NCBI GenBank assembly: GCA_014529385.2
Contig: CM043963.1
Coordinates: forward strand, 78,888,412-78,952,411
Direction: 5' to 3'
Source: Adiantum capillus-veneris
Lineage: Eukaryota > Streptophyta > Polypodiopsida > Polypodiales > Pteridaceae
Length of the DNA stretch: 64,000 nt
The notes beneath the pieces are model-generated. The model had not been told where the DNA came from and made no database searches. It was given only the letters and a program-made list of their open reading frames with translations. Shown piece after piece: positions 21,695 through 31,971 of the stretch. How positions within the stretch are numbered: position 1 is the first letter of the stretch; each line of letters begins with the position of its first letter. A program made the translations under genes and the position numbers.

Positions 21695-24412
21695 ATGAAG
21701 ATAGATGAAGTGGCTACAATGCCTATCAAGCGTGTGCGTGTCCAAGATGAAGTAAGTAAAGAAACAAGCAAGGATGCAAGCAATGAAGCAAGTACATCTC
21801 GGGCAACTAAAGATGAAGCCAAGAAGAGAAAGACCCATACTAGGTCTCAAATTGACATCTCTAATTTCCCTATGGGATCTCGGACGTAAGTGTAATCAAA
21901 GCATATGGTCTCAAGGATATAGTGCCTTTGGTGGAGGCTCAAATCAAGGGACAACGGATTCCAAAAACTTACATTGACAGTGGAGCAGAGGTTTGTGTCA
22001 TGACAAAAAAGCTAATACATCAATTGGGTTTAGAGGTAATGGAATCATCAAACTTTAGGGCAAAAATGGCAAATAATGTCTCTGTCACTTGTGTGGGTGT
22101 AGTGAAAGCTTTGAGAGTTTCTATTTTTGGAATCACTACAGAGGTTGATGCTTATGTGATGCCAGTAAAGGGAGAAGGATACCCCCTTATTTTAGGACGA
22201 CCTTGGCTCATGGGTATAGGAGCTAGGCAAGATTGGGCAACAGGAGACTTGGAGTTGAGGCCTCGAGTGGGTGGCCATAGTCGGAAGGTGGTTTATAACT
22301 TGAAGAATGGGTGACAAGAGAACCTTGAACTAGAGACGTCAGCTGATGAGTGGAGCTCAAGTGGATGCTCCTCATCCATGGACGAGGAAGAGAGTTCAAG
22401 TGAAGAGAGTGATAGTACTCTCGAAGTCATGGGCATCACCATAAAGGAAACTACCTCATCAGAAGACAACCCAAGGATCCAAATGGAGAATGTGTGGGAT
22501 GCCAGCCTAGAGAAGATGTTATCCAAGGATATAAAGGAAGAAGAAAAGGAGGGTTATGTAAATGTTCTCAAGAAGCATGCATCATTGTTTATTTCTGATT
22601 ACACTCACATTACAGGTGTCACTGCAGTGAAGCATCATATCCATCTAAAAGAAGGGAGCAAGCCAGTAGTACAAAAACTAAGAAGATTAGGAGTTGTGCA
22701 ACAAAATGCACTGTTGTTCGAGGTGAAGAGACTCTTAGAAGCAAGATTCATATACCCAGTAGAAGATTCAGAATGGGTCTCCCCAGTAGTGGTGAGGCCA
22801 AAGAAGAATGGTAAATGGCGAGTGTGCATGGATTACAAGCCACTAAATGCTGCAACAAAGAGGGACCACTTCCCTCTCCCATTTCAAGATGAGATTCTAA
22901 ATGAAGTAGCAAGCCATGAGCGATACACAGTGTGTGATGGCTACTCCGGCTACTTTCAAATACGCATTGCAGAGGAGAACCAGAAAAAGACTACTTTCAT
23001 CACACCATGGGGCTGTTTTGCATTTCGAGTCATGCCTTTTGGTCTCATCAACGCTCCAGCCACCTTTCAACAATTCATGAACATGGTCTTCCTACCTTAC
23101 TTTGGTAAGTCCATAAGGGTTTTCATAGATGACTTTTGTATTTACAGCTCCAAAAGTATGCATCTCGGCAAGATTGATGAAGGATTTACTCGTTTAGCTA
23201 AGCTGGGTGGACAACTAAACAAGGACAAATGTCACATTGGGGAAAGCAAGGTTACACGATTGGGGCATGTAGTGTCCATTGATGGAATCGAGGTAGATCA
23301 TGAAAAGATAGAAACATTGCTAAATCTACCTCCCCCAACTTCCATCAAACAATTAATCTCTTTCTTGCAAAAGCTAAGATATTTGAGTAGATTCATACAC
23401 TTACTCTCGCAAGTGATATTTCCTCTACAACAGTTGACTCGTCAAGAGACGCTTGTTTGGAGTGAAGAAAGTGATGGGCATTTTAGAGAGATAAAAAAAA
23501 TGTTAGGGTCACTCCCTGTAATCCTCCAACCTTGTTGGGAAGAAACATTCTTTGTAAACCCTAGTGTGGGAGAAGAGGCCATTGGTGCTGCCCTCCTACA
23601 AAAAGATCCAAAAACATCCTTTATGAGGCCTGTGTATTTTGCTAGCCGCCTCATGGAAAACACAGAGAAGGCCTACACCCTGATGGAACAGCTAGTGTTA
23701 GCTCTCATGTTTGCGGTAACCAAATTTCGGCCATACTTGCTGCCGAAGAGGTTTGTAATTATCACTGTGGAGGATATGTTTCCCTATGCAGTACAACATA
23801 TGGAAATCTCTAACAAAATAGCAAAGTGGGTGGTGTGACTTCAAGAGTTTGATTATACAATACAGGTTGAAAGAACAACTCGAGCATGCTTAGCCGACAT
23901 TTTAACAAACAAGTGCTATGAAAAAGTTTTCCATTTGAAGAGAAAGGAACTTCCACCACCTCCAGCTCTAGAGGCTCTGGTCAATGCTTATAGCCTCTAC
24001 TTTGATGGAGCATACACATGAACCAAGGATAAGGCAGCTGCAGGCATCGTGGTCTTATCTCCATTGGGAGAGAGGATCCATGGTGAAGGAATCACTCTAG
24101 AAGATGTCCACTCCAACAATGAAGTAGAATATCAAGCTCTAATTCATGGCCTTTGTTGGTGCCTGGATAATTCAATTGAGAGATTAAATGCTTTTGGTAA
24201 GGCAAATGCAAGGTACATGGGCTTGCAAAAATGCCAATCTCTCTACTAAAATGAGAGAAGCCAAAGCTCTTATGAGGAGATTTAGGGAGGCACAAGTACA
24301 TCATGTGCCAAGAGACCAGAACAAGGAGGCAGACCACCTAGCATCATTGAAGTTAAATGAGTCAATAGTGGGAGCAGTGTCCATCCAACTTCCACTTCAG
24401 CAAGGAAAGGAG
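21695..24412 (+). pseudogene. protease-RT-RNase H-RNase H of element B1
   Basis: After a frame change and a short charged linker, the retropepsin motif YIDSGAEVCVM appears near 21970, with LILGRPWL at ~22190. A TGA at 22312-22314 interrupts. RT follows in the same frame: 'WVSPVVVRPKKNGKWRVCMD', 'VMPFGLINAPATFQ', catalytic FIDDFC at ~23120. The first RNase H (EEAIGAALLQKD) ends at a TGA (23836-23838). A second RNase H of the RVT_3 type (SLYFDGAY..., EVEYQALIHGL) carries a TGA at 24019-24021 and a frame change near 24190-24205. The sequence stops at 24412 before integrase. The frame change in the second RNase H is shared with copy 2; the 24019 stop is not. Confidence 0.9.
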
Positions 24413-24428
24413 TAGGTAATGCTCTCCC

Positions 24429-24481
<53 letters not shown>

Positions 24482-24486
24482 CTTCT

Positions 24487-24530
<44 letters not shown>

Positions 24531-24794
24531 AGAGGAAGGAGAGCCAGGTATGCTCCTTCCCTCTCCTCATTCTCATGTTCCCTTCCCCTCTTTCTCTCTA
24601 CCTCTCTCTCTCTCTCTCTCTTTTTCTTCTCCACACACACACACACACACACGAGGAGAGGAAGGAGAGCCAGGTATGCTCCTTCCCTCTCCTCATTCTC
24701 ATGTTCCCTTCCCCTCTTTCTCTCTCCCTCTCTCTCTCCCTCACACACACACATACACACACACACACATAGTGTTTTTGAGAGAGAGAGAGAA

Positions 24795-24850
<56 letters not shown>

Positions 24851-25080
24851 AACAAAAACAAAAACGCACACACACTTACATAAACAAAGAATGCACACAC
24901 ACATTGAGAGAGAAAAAGAGAGAGAGAGCATGCATAAACAAAAAACGCACGCATTGAGAGAGGAAAGAGAGAGAGAACATGCATAAACAGAAAACGCACA
25001 CATTGAGAGAGGAAAAGAGAGAGAAAACATGCATACGATCCAAAAAAACGCACACACATTGAGAGAGAAAGAGAGAGAAA
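24413..25080. repeat. compound microsatellite and minisatellite block
   Basis: (TC)n and (AC)n tracts, then a ~126-bp unit present twice (24475-24600 and 24601-24730). Each copy contains a stem GAGGAGAGGAAGGAG / CTCCTTCCCTCTCCTC (24527-24568, 24653-24694). A (GA)n tract follows (24779-24846), then about four ~57-bp units with CACACATTGAGAGAG and CATGCATAAACA (24890-25078). Long open frames on both strands here are composition artefacts. Confidence 0.9.
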
Positions 25081-25263
25081 CTAATTTAACGTCGTAGGAA
25101 ACTAATTAAAATTAAAAGAACTAAAGATCTAGCCGACGAGGAGTTGAACTCAAGACCTATTATTCAAGAGGGAAATGGCATAATCAATCTATCATACTTG
25201 GCATGGGTGATAGAAAGGTTATACCATTTATCTCTTTTTATTGGCACACACATCCACACACGC

Positions 25264-25433
25264 GCACACACACAAGAAGAAGAGAGTTATAACGTTGTAG
25301 GAAACTATCTTAAAAGACGTTAAAGATTAGGTTATATGTAGACTTACATTAAATTAGATTTAGGTTTATCTTTAACTAGATTTACGTTTATTTACGCTAG
25401 ATTTAGATTTACGTTATATTAGATTAGATTTAG
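25264..25433. repeat. direct repeat left of the HIPP fragment
   Basis: 'cacaagaagaagagagtta' followed by AACGTTGTAGGAAACTAT and then an AT-rich minisatellite of GATTTAGGTTTA / TTTACGTTA type. It is repeated at 25942-26099 with close identity. The last part also recurs at 25868-25930. Confidence 0.85.
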
Positions 25434-25796
25434 GTCTCCATAGACTGCGATGCCTGCATGAAGCGGGTGAAGAAAGCCCTCAATGGAATATAGGGTATTG
25501 CTGCCTTCACTCATGGTGGGCTCCGTCGATCCAAAAGTACTGGTGAAATGTCTTCAGAAGATAGGGAAGAAGGTGGATCTTCAGGGCGGCAAGAGTCACT
25601 ACATCCCCGACACAATGACCATCTAGACAACCTCTAGTCATTCAACAGCAACATCAAAGTTAGTAACAAGAGCAAGAACGGTCTAAAGGGCCAATTGCTG
25701 TCGTCAGATGTGGATGGAGATGAGGCAGCGTCACCGCCGGAAGTTAACTCTCACATCTTTAGTGATGAGAATGCCAACTCTTGCCGAGTTATGTGA
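25434..25796 (+). pseudogene. HIPP-like fragment (HMA domain plus CaaX end)
   Basis: After an AG at 25432-25433 the frame reads VSIDCDACMKRVKKALNGI. This is the metal-binding loop and first helix of a heavy-metal-associated domain, with its CxxC cysteines (codons at 25446 and 25455). A TAG (25491-25493) and a frame change (~25510) follow. The second half of the fold is then recognisable (GSVDPKVLVKCLQKIGKKVD, frame from 25516). After another frame change the product ends ...FSDENANSCRVM then TGA (25794-25796). Cys-Arg-Val-Met is a farnesylation-type CaaX box, and a 'FSDENPNAC..M'-like ending is typical of HIPPs. HIPPs bind metals at membranes. This copy has at least three lesions and cannot make the protein. 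Confidence 0.75.
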
Positions 25797-25941
25797 AAAA
25801 TTATGTGTTAAATCAGTTTTAAGGTTCTTATAATCCCTGTTAGTTTAGTTCTTTGTTTTTAATATAACATAATTTACGTTAGATTTAGATTTATGTTATA
25901 TTAGATTAGACTTAGGTTTATTTAGGTTTACCCACACACAC

Positions 25942-26099
25942 ACACACACACACAAGAAGAAGAGAGTTTTAACGTCGTAGGAAACTATCCCAAAAGACGT
26001 TAAAGATTAGGTTAGATGTAGACTTACGTTAAATTAGATTTAGGTTTATTTTTAGTTAGATTTACGTTTATTTAGATTTACGCTTATTTACGTTAGATC
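25942..26099. repeat. direct repeat right of the HIPP fragment
   Basis: Partner of 25264-25433. It reads AACGTCGTAGGAAACTAT and the same AT-rich minisatellite. Confidence 0.85.
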
Positions 26100-26387
26100 G
26101 AGTCCACGCAAGAATTACTTACGGTTTAGGGTTTAGAGTTAGACAAACACTGAAAAGATCTACTGTGAAAAGATGTTAAGATGCTGTGAAGTGCTACAGC
26201 TAGAGAAGAGGCAAAGGGGTTTTGTCCACTACATGCAGTATCATGTAGACGTGGGTGTGTAGATTTCTTGTACCCACAAATATAGGTATTGACCAATAAA
26301 GACGAGATTATAACCCGGTGGTTCTGATCTCCGTGCACCTCTAGACCGAGGTGTGCGGGGATTGGACATGACTAGAGAATGTGAGGT

Positions 26388-26390
<3 letters not shown>

Positions 26391-26442
<52 letters not shown>
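26391..26442. repeat. (GA)n microsatellite
   Basis: A GA run about 65 bp upstream of the transposase start, in the position of a 5' untranslated region. Confidence 0.95.
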
Positions 26443-26445
<3 letters not shown>

Positions 26446-26507
26446 GACGAAGAATGCCAATAGAATATTAAATTTGTTGTCCAGGTTATAAGTTTTTTAT
26501 CCTCATT

Positions 26508-29014
26508 ATGAGTAGTGACGAGGATGTGGGACCGTCCAACCGAAACACCTATCTCTCAACGAGGGTCTTATGTCCTTGTAATCAATGCAAGCATGCTGTG
26601 CGACGGACAAGACGTGTTTCTTTGCAGCACGTTCGCGAATTTGGCGAGTTCGATCCATCTATTATAGATCGAGTTGTTGCCAATTATAACTCGTCGGACT
26701 CTGACGCTGGCCAACAAGCAGCAATCTTGCAACCCAATAGACGTGTTCGCAGGTGCTTTGGTCAAGTAGCATATGTGAGGCCACAAGATGTAGCCTCTGA
26801 CAGCTCGGGGGATGATCATGCAGAGCACATTCCCAACGAGGCAATGTTTGAGCCCGAGATTGATGAAATGATCGAGACGATCATGGATTCAGAAAGGCTT
26901 ATCTATGATGATATGAAAAGTGAAGCCGATACGCCATTGTATAATGGAGCACGTATGTCTAGATTGAAAGCACTCCTAGTTCTTCTCAACATGCAGGCAA
27001 AGTTTGGATGGAGTGACACTAGCGTCACAGCGCTTTTCAGGTGATCTATTACAATTAGTTTACTTTAATAAAACTCTAAATGTATAATGATCTGATAGAT
27101 TTTTACACGACTGCATCATATTTTTATGTTGTGTAGATTGCTGAAAGAGCACATACTACCAGCTGACAATGTGATGCCAGATTCTCGAGATGAAGCAAGA
27201 AAGATTTTGCGAAACTTGGGGATGGATTACAATTCTATCCACGCTTGTCCTAATGACTGCATTCTCTTCAGAGGGGAATACATAGACATGGAGAAGTGTC
27301 CGAAATGTGATTCCGAAAGATATCGAGTAGATCTCCACGTGACAAAAATTCCACAAAGGTTTTGCGACATTTCCCTCTGCTTCCTCGCATCAAGCATTTC
27401 TTCAAATGTAAGTCCATGGCCGCCCTAGCATCATGGCATGAGGAGAATAAATCTTCGGATGGTGTGCTACGAATTCCTGCAGATTGCGTAGCGTGGAAAC
27501 ATATAGATGGAACATGGTCGGATTTTGCCAGGGAAGCTCGAAATTTGCGCTTAGGCCTGGCTATGGATGGCGTAAATCCATTTGGTCAAAGATCAACATC
27601 TTACAGTGTATGGCCCGTTGTCATCGTCAACTACAACATTCCCCCGTGGTTGACTACGAAGAAGGGGCACCTATGGCTAAGCTTGATTGTGCCAGGGCGA
27701 TATAAAGTGGGGAATATGGATGTGTATCTTCGTCCACTATTGGAAGAGCTACAACAATTGTGGATTGGCATAGAGGTGGTGGATATGAGCCAACACACAG
27801 GACGACGGAATGATTTGATCAGAGGCATTCTAATGTGGACCATGCATGACTATCTTGGGCTAACAGAATGCTCAGGTGATCTATTGACACTCCTCACTCA
27901 GACACTGTAAATCTTGTTTTTTCCCATAGTTGATCTATTATCATGTGTATACATGCAGGGCTTCAAACAAGCGGATACAGAGCATGTGTCACATGTGGAC
28001 CTAGACTGAATGCACATAGGGAACCCTCACTGAAGAAGCAAATCTACGAAGGTCATCAAGCGTATCTTCCAGAGAATCATGTGTTACGCGACGGCTTTTT
28101 GGGAAGATAGCCACCAAGGATGTCTGCACAAGCATGGTTAGAGCAGAAGGAGATGTGCGATGACGGATTGCCTCCAGGGATGAAGAGACTATCTCTATGG
28201 TACGAGTTACCATACTGGCCCCGACTCATGATCAATCACTTTCTCGATCCAATGCACATATTCAAGAATGTGGGTAATCTACTATGGGACCATCTGACCG
28301 GCAAGAAAGATACTTTGGGAGCCAGAGTTGACCTTAGAAATGTGGATCGTATGGAGCAATATTGGCCGCAAACAGCGTCTGATGGATCGATAAAACTCCC
28401 TAAAGCACCATGGATTTTCACAGGAGCCCAAGAACGCAAAGTAAAAGAGACCATTCGATCTTTGCGGACCCCCACTGGCGTAATGCACTCGCTCCGAACG
28501 TGTTTTACTAAAGAAGGAAAGCTTACCGGTTTGAAGTCACACGATTGGCATAAAATGTGTCAGGTACGTTCATAGTGGACTTTAATATCATTGCATAAAA
28601 TGGGACTTTAATATCATTGCTGCACATACTTTACAGTTTATTTTACCGGTTGCCATTGAGGGATGTTTTTCTCTCGACATCCGTAACACAATCTACAAAC
28701 TTGCAAAGCTGGTGCAATGGATCTCACAAAAGGAGATCAACGTAGACTCCATACCATTCGCCAAACTAAATGCTGCGGAGCTTGTGTGCATGTTTGAGAA
28801 ACATTTTCCTACTACAATGCTAACCATTCAGGTGCATCTTCTTGTTCACATAGTTGATGAGGTGGAAATAGCTGGCACAGTTCATTCCAGATGGATGTTC
28901 TTCTTAGAGCGTTTCATGAAAACGCTTAAGGGATATGTGCGTCAAAAGGCACGTCCGGAGGGTAGCATGGCAGAAGGTTGGTTGGTATTTGAACAATTTT
29001 GCTCCGTGTTGTAA
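26508..29014 (+). pseudogene. TNP2-type CACTA transposase
   Basis: Starts MSSDEDVGPSNRN. Exons visible: 26508-27040, 27137-27875, 27959-28563 and 28637-29014, with GT-AG introns between them. Exon 1 has an acidic middle and 'RLKALLVLLNMQAKFGWSD', a usual TNP2 N-terminal segment. Exon 2 has 'CPNDCILFRGEY' and 'CPKCDSERY', the zinc-binding pair of Transposase_21, then 'FGQRSTSYSVWPVVIVNYN' and 'GRRNDLIRGILMW'. Exon 3 has 'INHFLDPMHIFKNVG'. Exon 4 is DUF4218-like ('VHLLVHIVDEVEIAG', 'RWMFFLERFMKTLKGYVR'). Lesions: a 1-bp loss in an A run near 27355 shifts the frame inside exon 2, a TAG stands at 28108-28110, and the C-terminus is cut short. The enzyme would bind and cut the CACTA ends. Confidence 0.9.
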
Positions 29015-29243
29015 AAGCTCTGGCTCTCTAAGTACCTTCCATGGTGTATAACGCTCTTTTCTACTCGCGCTCACATCTTTTGATTGAAAATTCTGAGTTT
29101 TCGACTTGCCTCTTCTATCACTCAATTCATTGCGTCATTGTATTTATATGCGTCATTACGTCATTGTATTTAATGGTCTTTGCGTCATTGTCTACTCTAT
29201 TCATTCAATATTAAGTTTAAATATTCGTGTGTTTAATGCAGGT

Positions 29244-30553
29244 ATGGATGATGAGGAGTTTCTTTCTTCTTTGTCACCGCAGCAGAGACAGTGGTACGTG
29301 GAGCGTCATCGCTCTGGCGCATCATCGCGCGTTCCTACTCCATCCGCATCTCCCTCTCTTTCGGAGCATTCGGCGCGCTCCAAAGCTTCGGCGTCGACGA
29401 GACGAGCTTCACACTCGTCTAGACACCGGCGCTCTAGTGGTGGCGGTGGCGGTTGTTGTGGGGATTTCGCCACCGATGCCTCCACACCGCCTCATGTTCG
29501 ACGAGGCTCTTTACCCTCCCCTTCTTTGCCCGCCCCCACACCAGCCACAGCATCGCCATCTATGCCAGGTTTTGCACGGCTGACTGTTCCTAGAAGCTAC
29601 ACACCTCTACCTACTCCGCCAGGAGCCACCCCACTCGACACTCCTCGCTTCGGGGCCCAAACGCCGGTGGAGACACTTGACGTCCGTACCCCCATCGACA
29701 CGCCGCTAGAGACCCCTGCCGGGACACCCAGGTTCACGCGTCACCGGCCAGAGGGCTTGCCTTACTCCGTCAACATCAGCGGCGGCATCATCATGGATGA
29801 TGACGGCAAGAAGGTGATCTCACGCATGCGTGTTCTTTGCTCTCAGCTGTTTAGACACTACATACTAAACAAATGGAGTGAAGTACCAAGTGATTCAAAA
29901 AACAGAGTCATCAGCATACTTCATGATGAGTTTCCCGTTCCAACACGGGATCAGCGCTTCAATGAAGACCTGATGAAGATTCGAATGCACGAATACTGCA
30001 AACACAAGCGTTCCGAAGTGCAAAAAGCAATCAAGAATGGGTGGAACAGGCCAGATTGGCTGGCCAAAGAAGATTGGAAGAATGCGAAGAAAGCAGCGCG
30101 CGAGAATCCCGACAAGTGGAAGCAACAAAAGGATGCAGCCAGAGCGCGAGTAGAGGCAGGGAGCTCGCACCACTTGGGGAGCGGTGGATGGGCATCATTT
30201 GAGGCCGATTTTGTAAGTGTTTTCACATTGCTCTTTATGTTCGATAGTTTAGGGTTTATGAGTTTTTTAATTCTAACATAATGAAATCTTTGTATGTTTT
30301 GACAGTGGTCGATGACAGGACGTGATCCCACACCGTACGAGCATGAGTACGCAGGCCGGAAGGGCTTAAACGCCCTGATGGACATTCTCAGTTCTCGCGG
30401 CGGCATGGTTAGTATTAGGGTTTACTCTTTTTTATTTTTTGTATTGTTTTATAAATGTCGTTATATGTTTATACTTACTGAAAGCTGTCTTATTGTCTTT
30501 TTTTGCAGAATCCGACAGATACGCCGCTTGGACGCGATGAGACGTCTGACTAG
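29244..30553 (+). CDS. second CACTA gene, Transposase_24-like, intact frame
   Basis: A 3' splice site (ttaatgcag, ending 29241) precedes the start MDDEEFLSSLSP, so there is probably a 5'-UTR intron. Three exons (29244-30212, 30306-30407, 30509-30553) join in phase 0 through GTAAGT and GTTAGT donors and give 371 residues without a stop. Residues ~20-180 are Ser/Pro/Thr-rich and likely disordered (repeated TP and PLDTP-like motifs). Residues ~190-325 are basic and helical ('MRVLCSQLFRHYILNKWSEV', 'KIRMHEYCKHKRSEV', 'RPDWLAKEDWKNAKKAAREN'), the pattern of plant Ptta/En/Spm proteins (Transposase_24). By analogy with TNPA it would bind the subterminal repeats. It is the only multi-exon gene in the window that reads as undamaged. 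Confidence 0.75.
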
Positions 30554-30929
30554 ACGACGTCAGTTCAGCCGTACCTAGATAGCATTAGTTTAGGGTTTCT
30601 CATAGCTTATGTATCATGAGACGGATTTTATACGTCTTTTTGAACCATGTATATTATTACATTTGTCACCGCAGTTCCTTTTGCCAATCATTTCTTTTTG
30701 CCAATCATTTCTTTATGCCTATGATGTTTTACAATTGTCATTATTACATTTGCCAATCAATTCATTTTGCCTATGATGTGTACAATTGTCAATTTTGCAA
30801 ACAATGCGTCTTGTGGGTGACTATTTTGGGTCTATTATCTACCCTTGCACTTTTTTTAAAAAGTGAATCAAGTACAATATGGTTGATGGGTGGCAGGGCA
30901 TTCAATGCCCTGCCACCAAAAAAAAATTC

Positions 30930-31158
30930 TCTCGGGCGTCGCTATAAGCGTCGCTATTTATGGCTCTGTAGCATCCCTATGAGCGTCGCTATAGTCTTTT
31001 GTGTAATCGTCGCTATGAGCGTCTCTATGAGTGTCGCTATATAGCGACGCCTATAGCGACGCTCTCGTAGCGACGGTTTTAGCGACGCCGGGGGTTACAA
31101 AAACCCAGTGTATTTCCGTCGCTAACAGCGTCACAAGAGCACACAACCTCTTGTAGTG
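30930..31158 (+). promoter_or_regulatory. CACTA subterminal repeats and terminal inverted repeat
   Basis: GCGTCGCTAT or close variants occur about six times on the plus strand from 30938 to ~31038. They meet at a palindromic GTCGCTATATAGCGAC and turn into about four inverted copies (ATAGCGACGC). The end is CCTCTTGTAGTG. In CACTA elements such arrays are the binding sites of the TNPA-type protein, and the last bases are the cleavage site. Confidence 0.85.
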
Positions 31159-31723
31159 AAAGCTAGGCTAATCACTGGTGAGCAAATTCTTCGCATCTCT
31201 CAAATGGTGGGATCCAAGAGAGCTGAACTTCAATGAAGTGCTTCATGGAAGTTTGTATTTAATGCACCAATGAATAATCCCATTTTCTACAACTTTCAAT
31301 CAGTTCAGAATATTAGGGTGAATGTGCGTATTGATAGAAAGATTTTTTTCCAACAAAGATTGGTCTTCTATTTTGGAGCTGAGAGGTTGAGAGAGATATT
31401 GTTGTCCCCTGACCCTATAATATTTCCTATTTTGGAGTATAATGTATCTTTTGATGTTCACATCTTCATCTTGCTTTAAGCATACTCCATGAATCATAGG
31501 GATTGATATGGACCTTTCCAACCTCTTGCTAGACAAACTGTGCATATAATAGCTAGCACAAAGCTTAGATTCCAAAACATCATAAGGAACTTACTAGGCC
31601 CTCGTCGTCTAGCTGAGATTAATGCATCTATCAATCCATTTATTCTACCCTTAATAAGATATGATTTGGGCCTAGACGTTTTCATCTTTGTGCTGTATTG
31701 AGAGGAAGGCAACCCATTTTATG

Positions 31724-31971
31724 ATGGCTTTTTCTAATTTTTTTGGGCGTAGTGGGGAAAATGCTGGGGATTTTTTGGATAACTTGGAGATGGCTTTCCT
31801 TGTCTCTGGGAGGGATGACGAAGCATTGAAATTGAGAGCTTTTCCTTTGGTGCTCAAAGAAGAAGCTAGGGTATGGTTCCAGGCTCTAGATCCAACCCAA
31901 AGTGCTGATTGGGAGGGATTGAAGGCGGCTTTCCTACGAAGATTTCAACAAGCCAATTCGGCAGAAGAACT
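31724..31971 (+). pseudogene. gag remnant of element B2
   Basis: Same start as the B1 gag (MAFSNFFGRSG) and ~80 residues of the core up to 'RRFQQANSAEEL', then the deletion junction. The frame ends at 32015-32017 in unrelated sequence. Confidence 0.85.

Larger units (their letters stand above)
18202..24412 (+). mobile_element. Ty3/Gypsy element B, copy 1 (3' part missing)
   Basis: Order: LTR, primer binding site, leader ORF, gag with a zinc knuckle, aspartic protease, reverse transcriptase, RNase H, a second RVT_3-type RNase H. The second RNase H before integrase is a hallmark of the Tat group (Ogre/Retand type). The copy stops abruptly at 24412, where copy 2 reads on into integrase. Beyond it lies simple repeat. 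Integrase and a 3' LTR are absent from this copy. Several in-frame stops make it non-autonomous. Confidence 0.85.
25081..31158 (+). mobile_element. CACTA (En/Spm) element, left end not found
   Basis: The right end is clear: sequence ending CCTCTTGTAGTG at 31158 reads CACTACAAGAGG on the other strand. It is preceded by a dense field of GCGTCGCTA subterminal repeats. The flank AAAGCTAGGCTAATC matches element B (compare 20127-20141), so the CACTA inserted in a B copy with a 3-bp AAA duplication expected. Inside are a TNP2-type transposase (26508-29014) and a second gene (29244-30553), in the usual plant CACTA pairing. No CACTAC terminus matching the right end was found between 24413 and 26500, so the left end is deleted or rearranged. 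The start given here is nominal. Confidence 0.8.

Noticed and set aside
24362-25059. Open frames up to 231 residues on both strands
   Set aside because: They consist of Ser-Leu, Arg-Glu, Cys-Val and Thr-His runs from microsatellites.
25124-25232. Possible tRNA-derived SINE on the minus strand (GGTCTTGAGTTCAACTCC resembles a B box)
   Set aside because: No convincing A box at the right distance, no 3' tail and no target duplication seen.
25588-25594. CACTAC as a candidate left end of the CACTA element
   Set aside because: It is inside the HIPP fragment and is followed by ATCCCC, not the AAGAGG of the right terminus; no subterminal repeats next to it.
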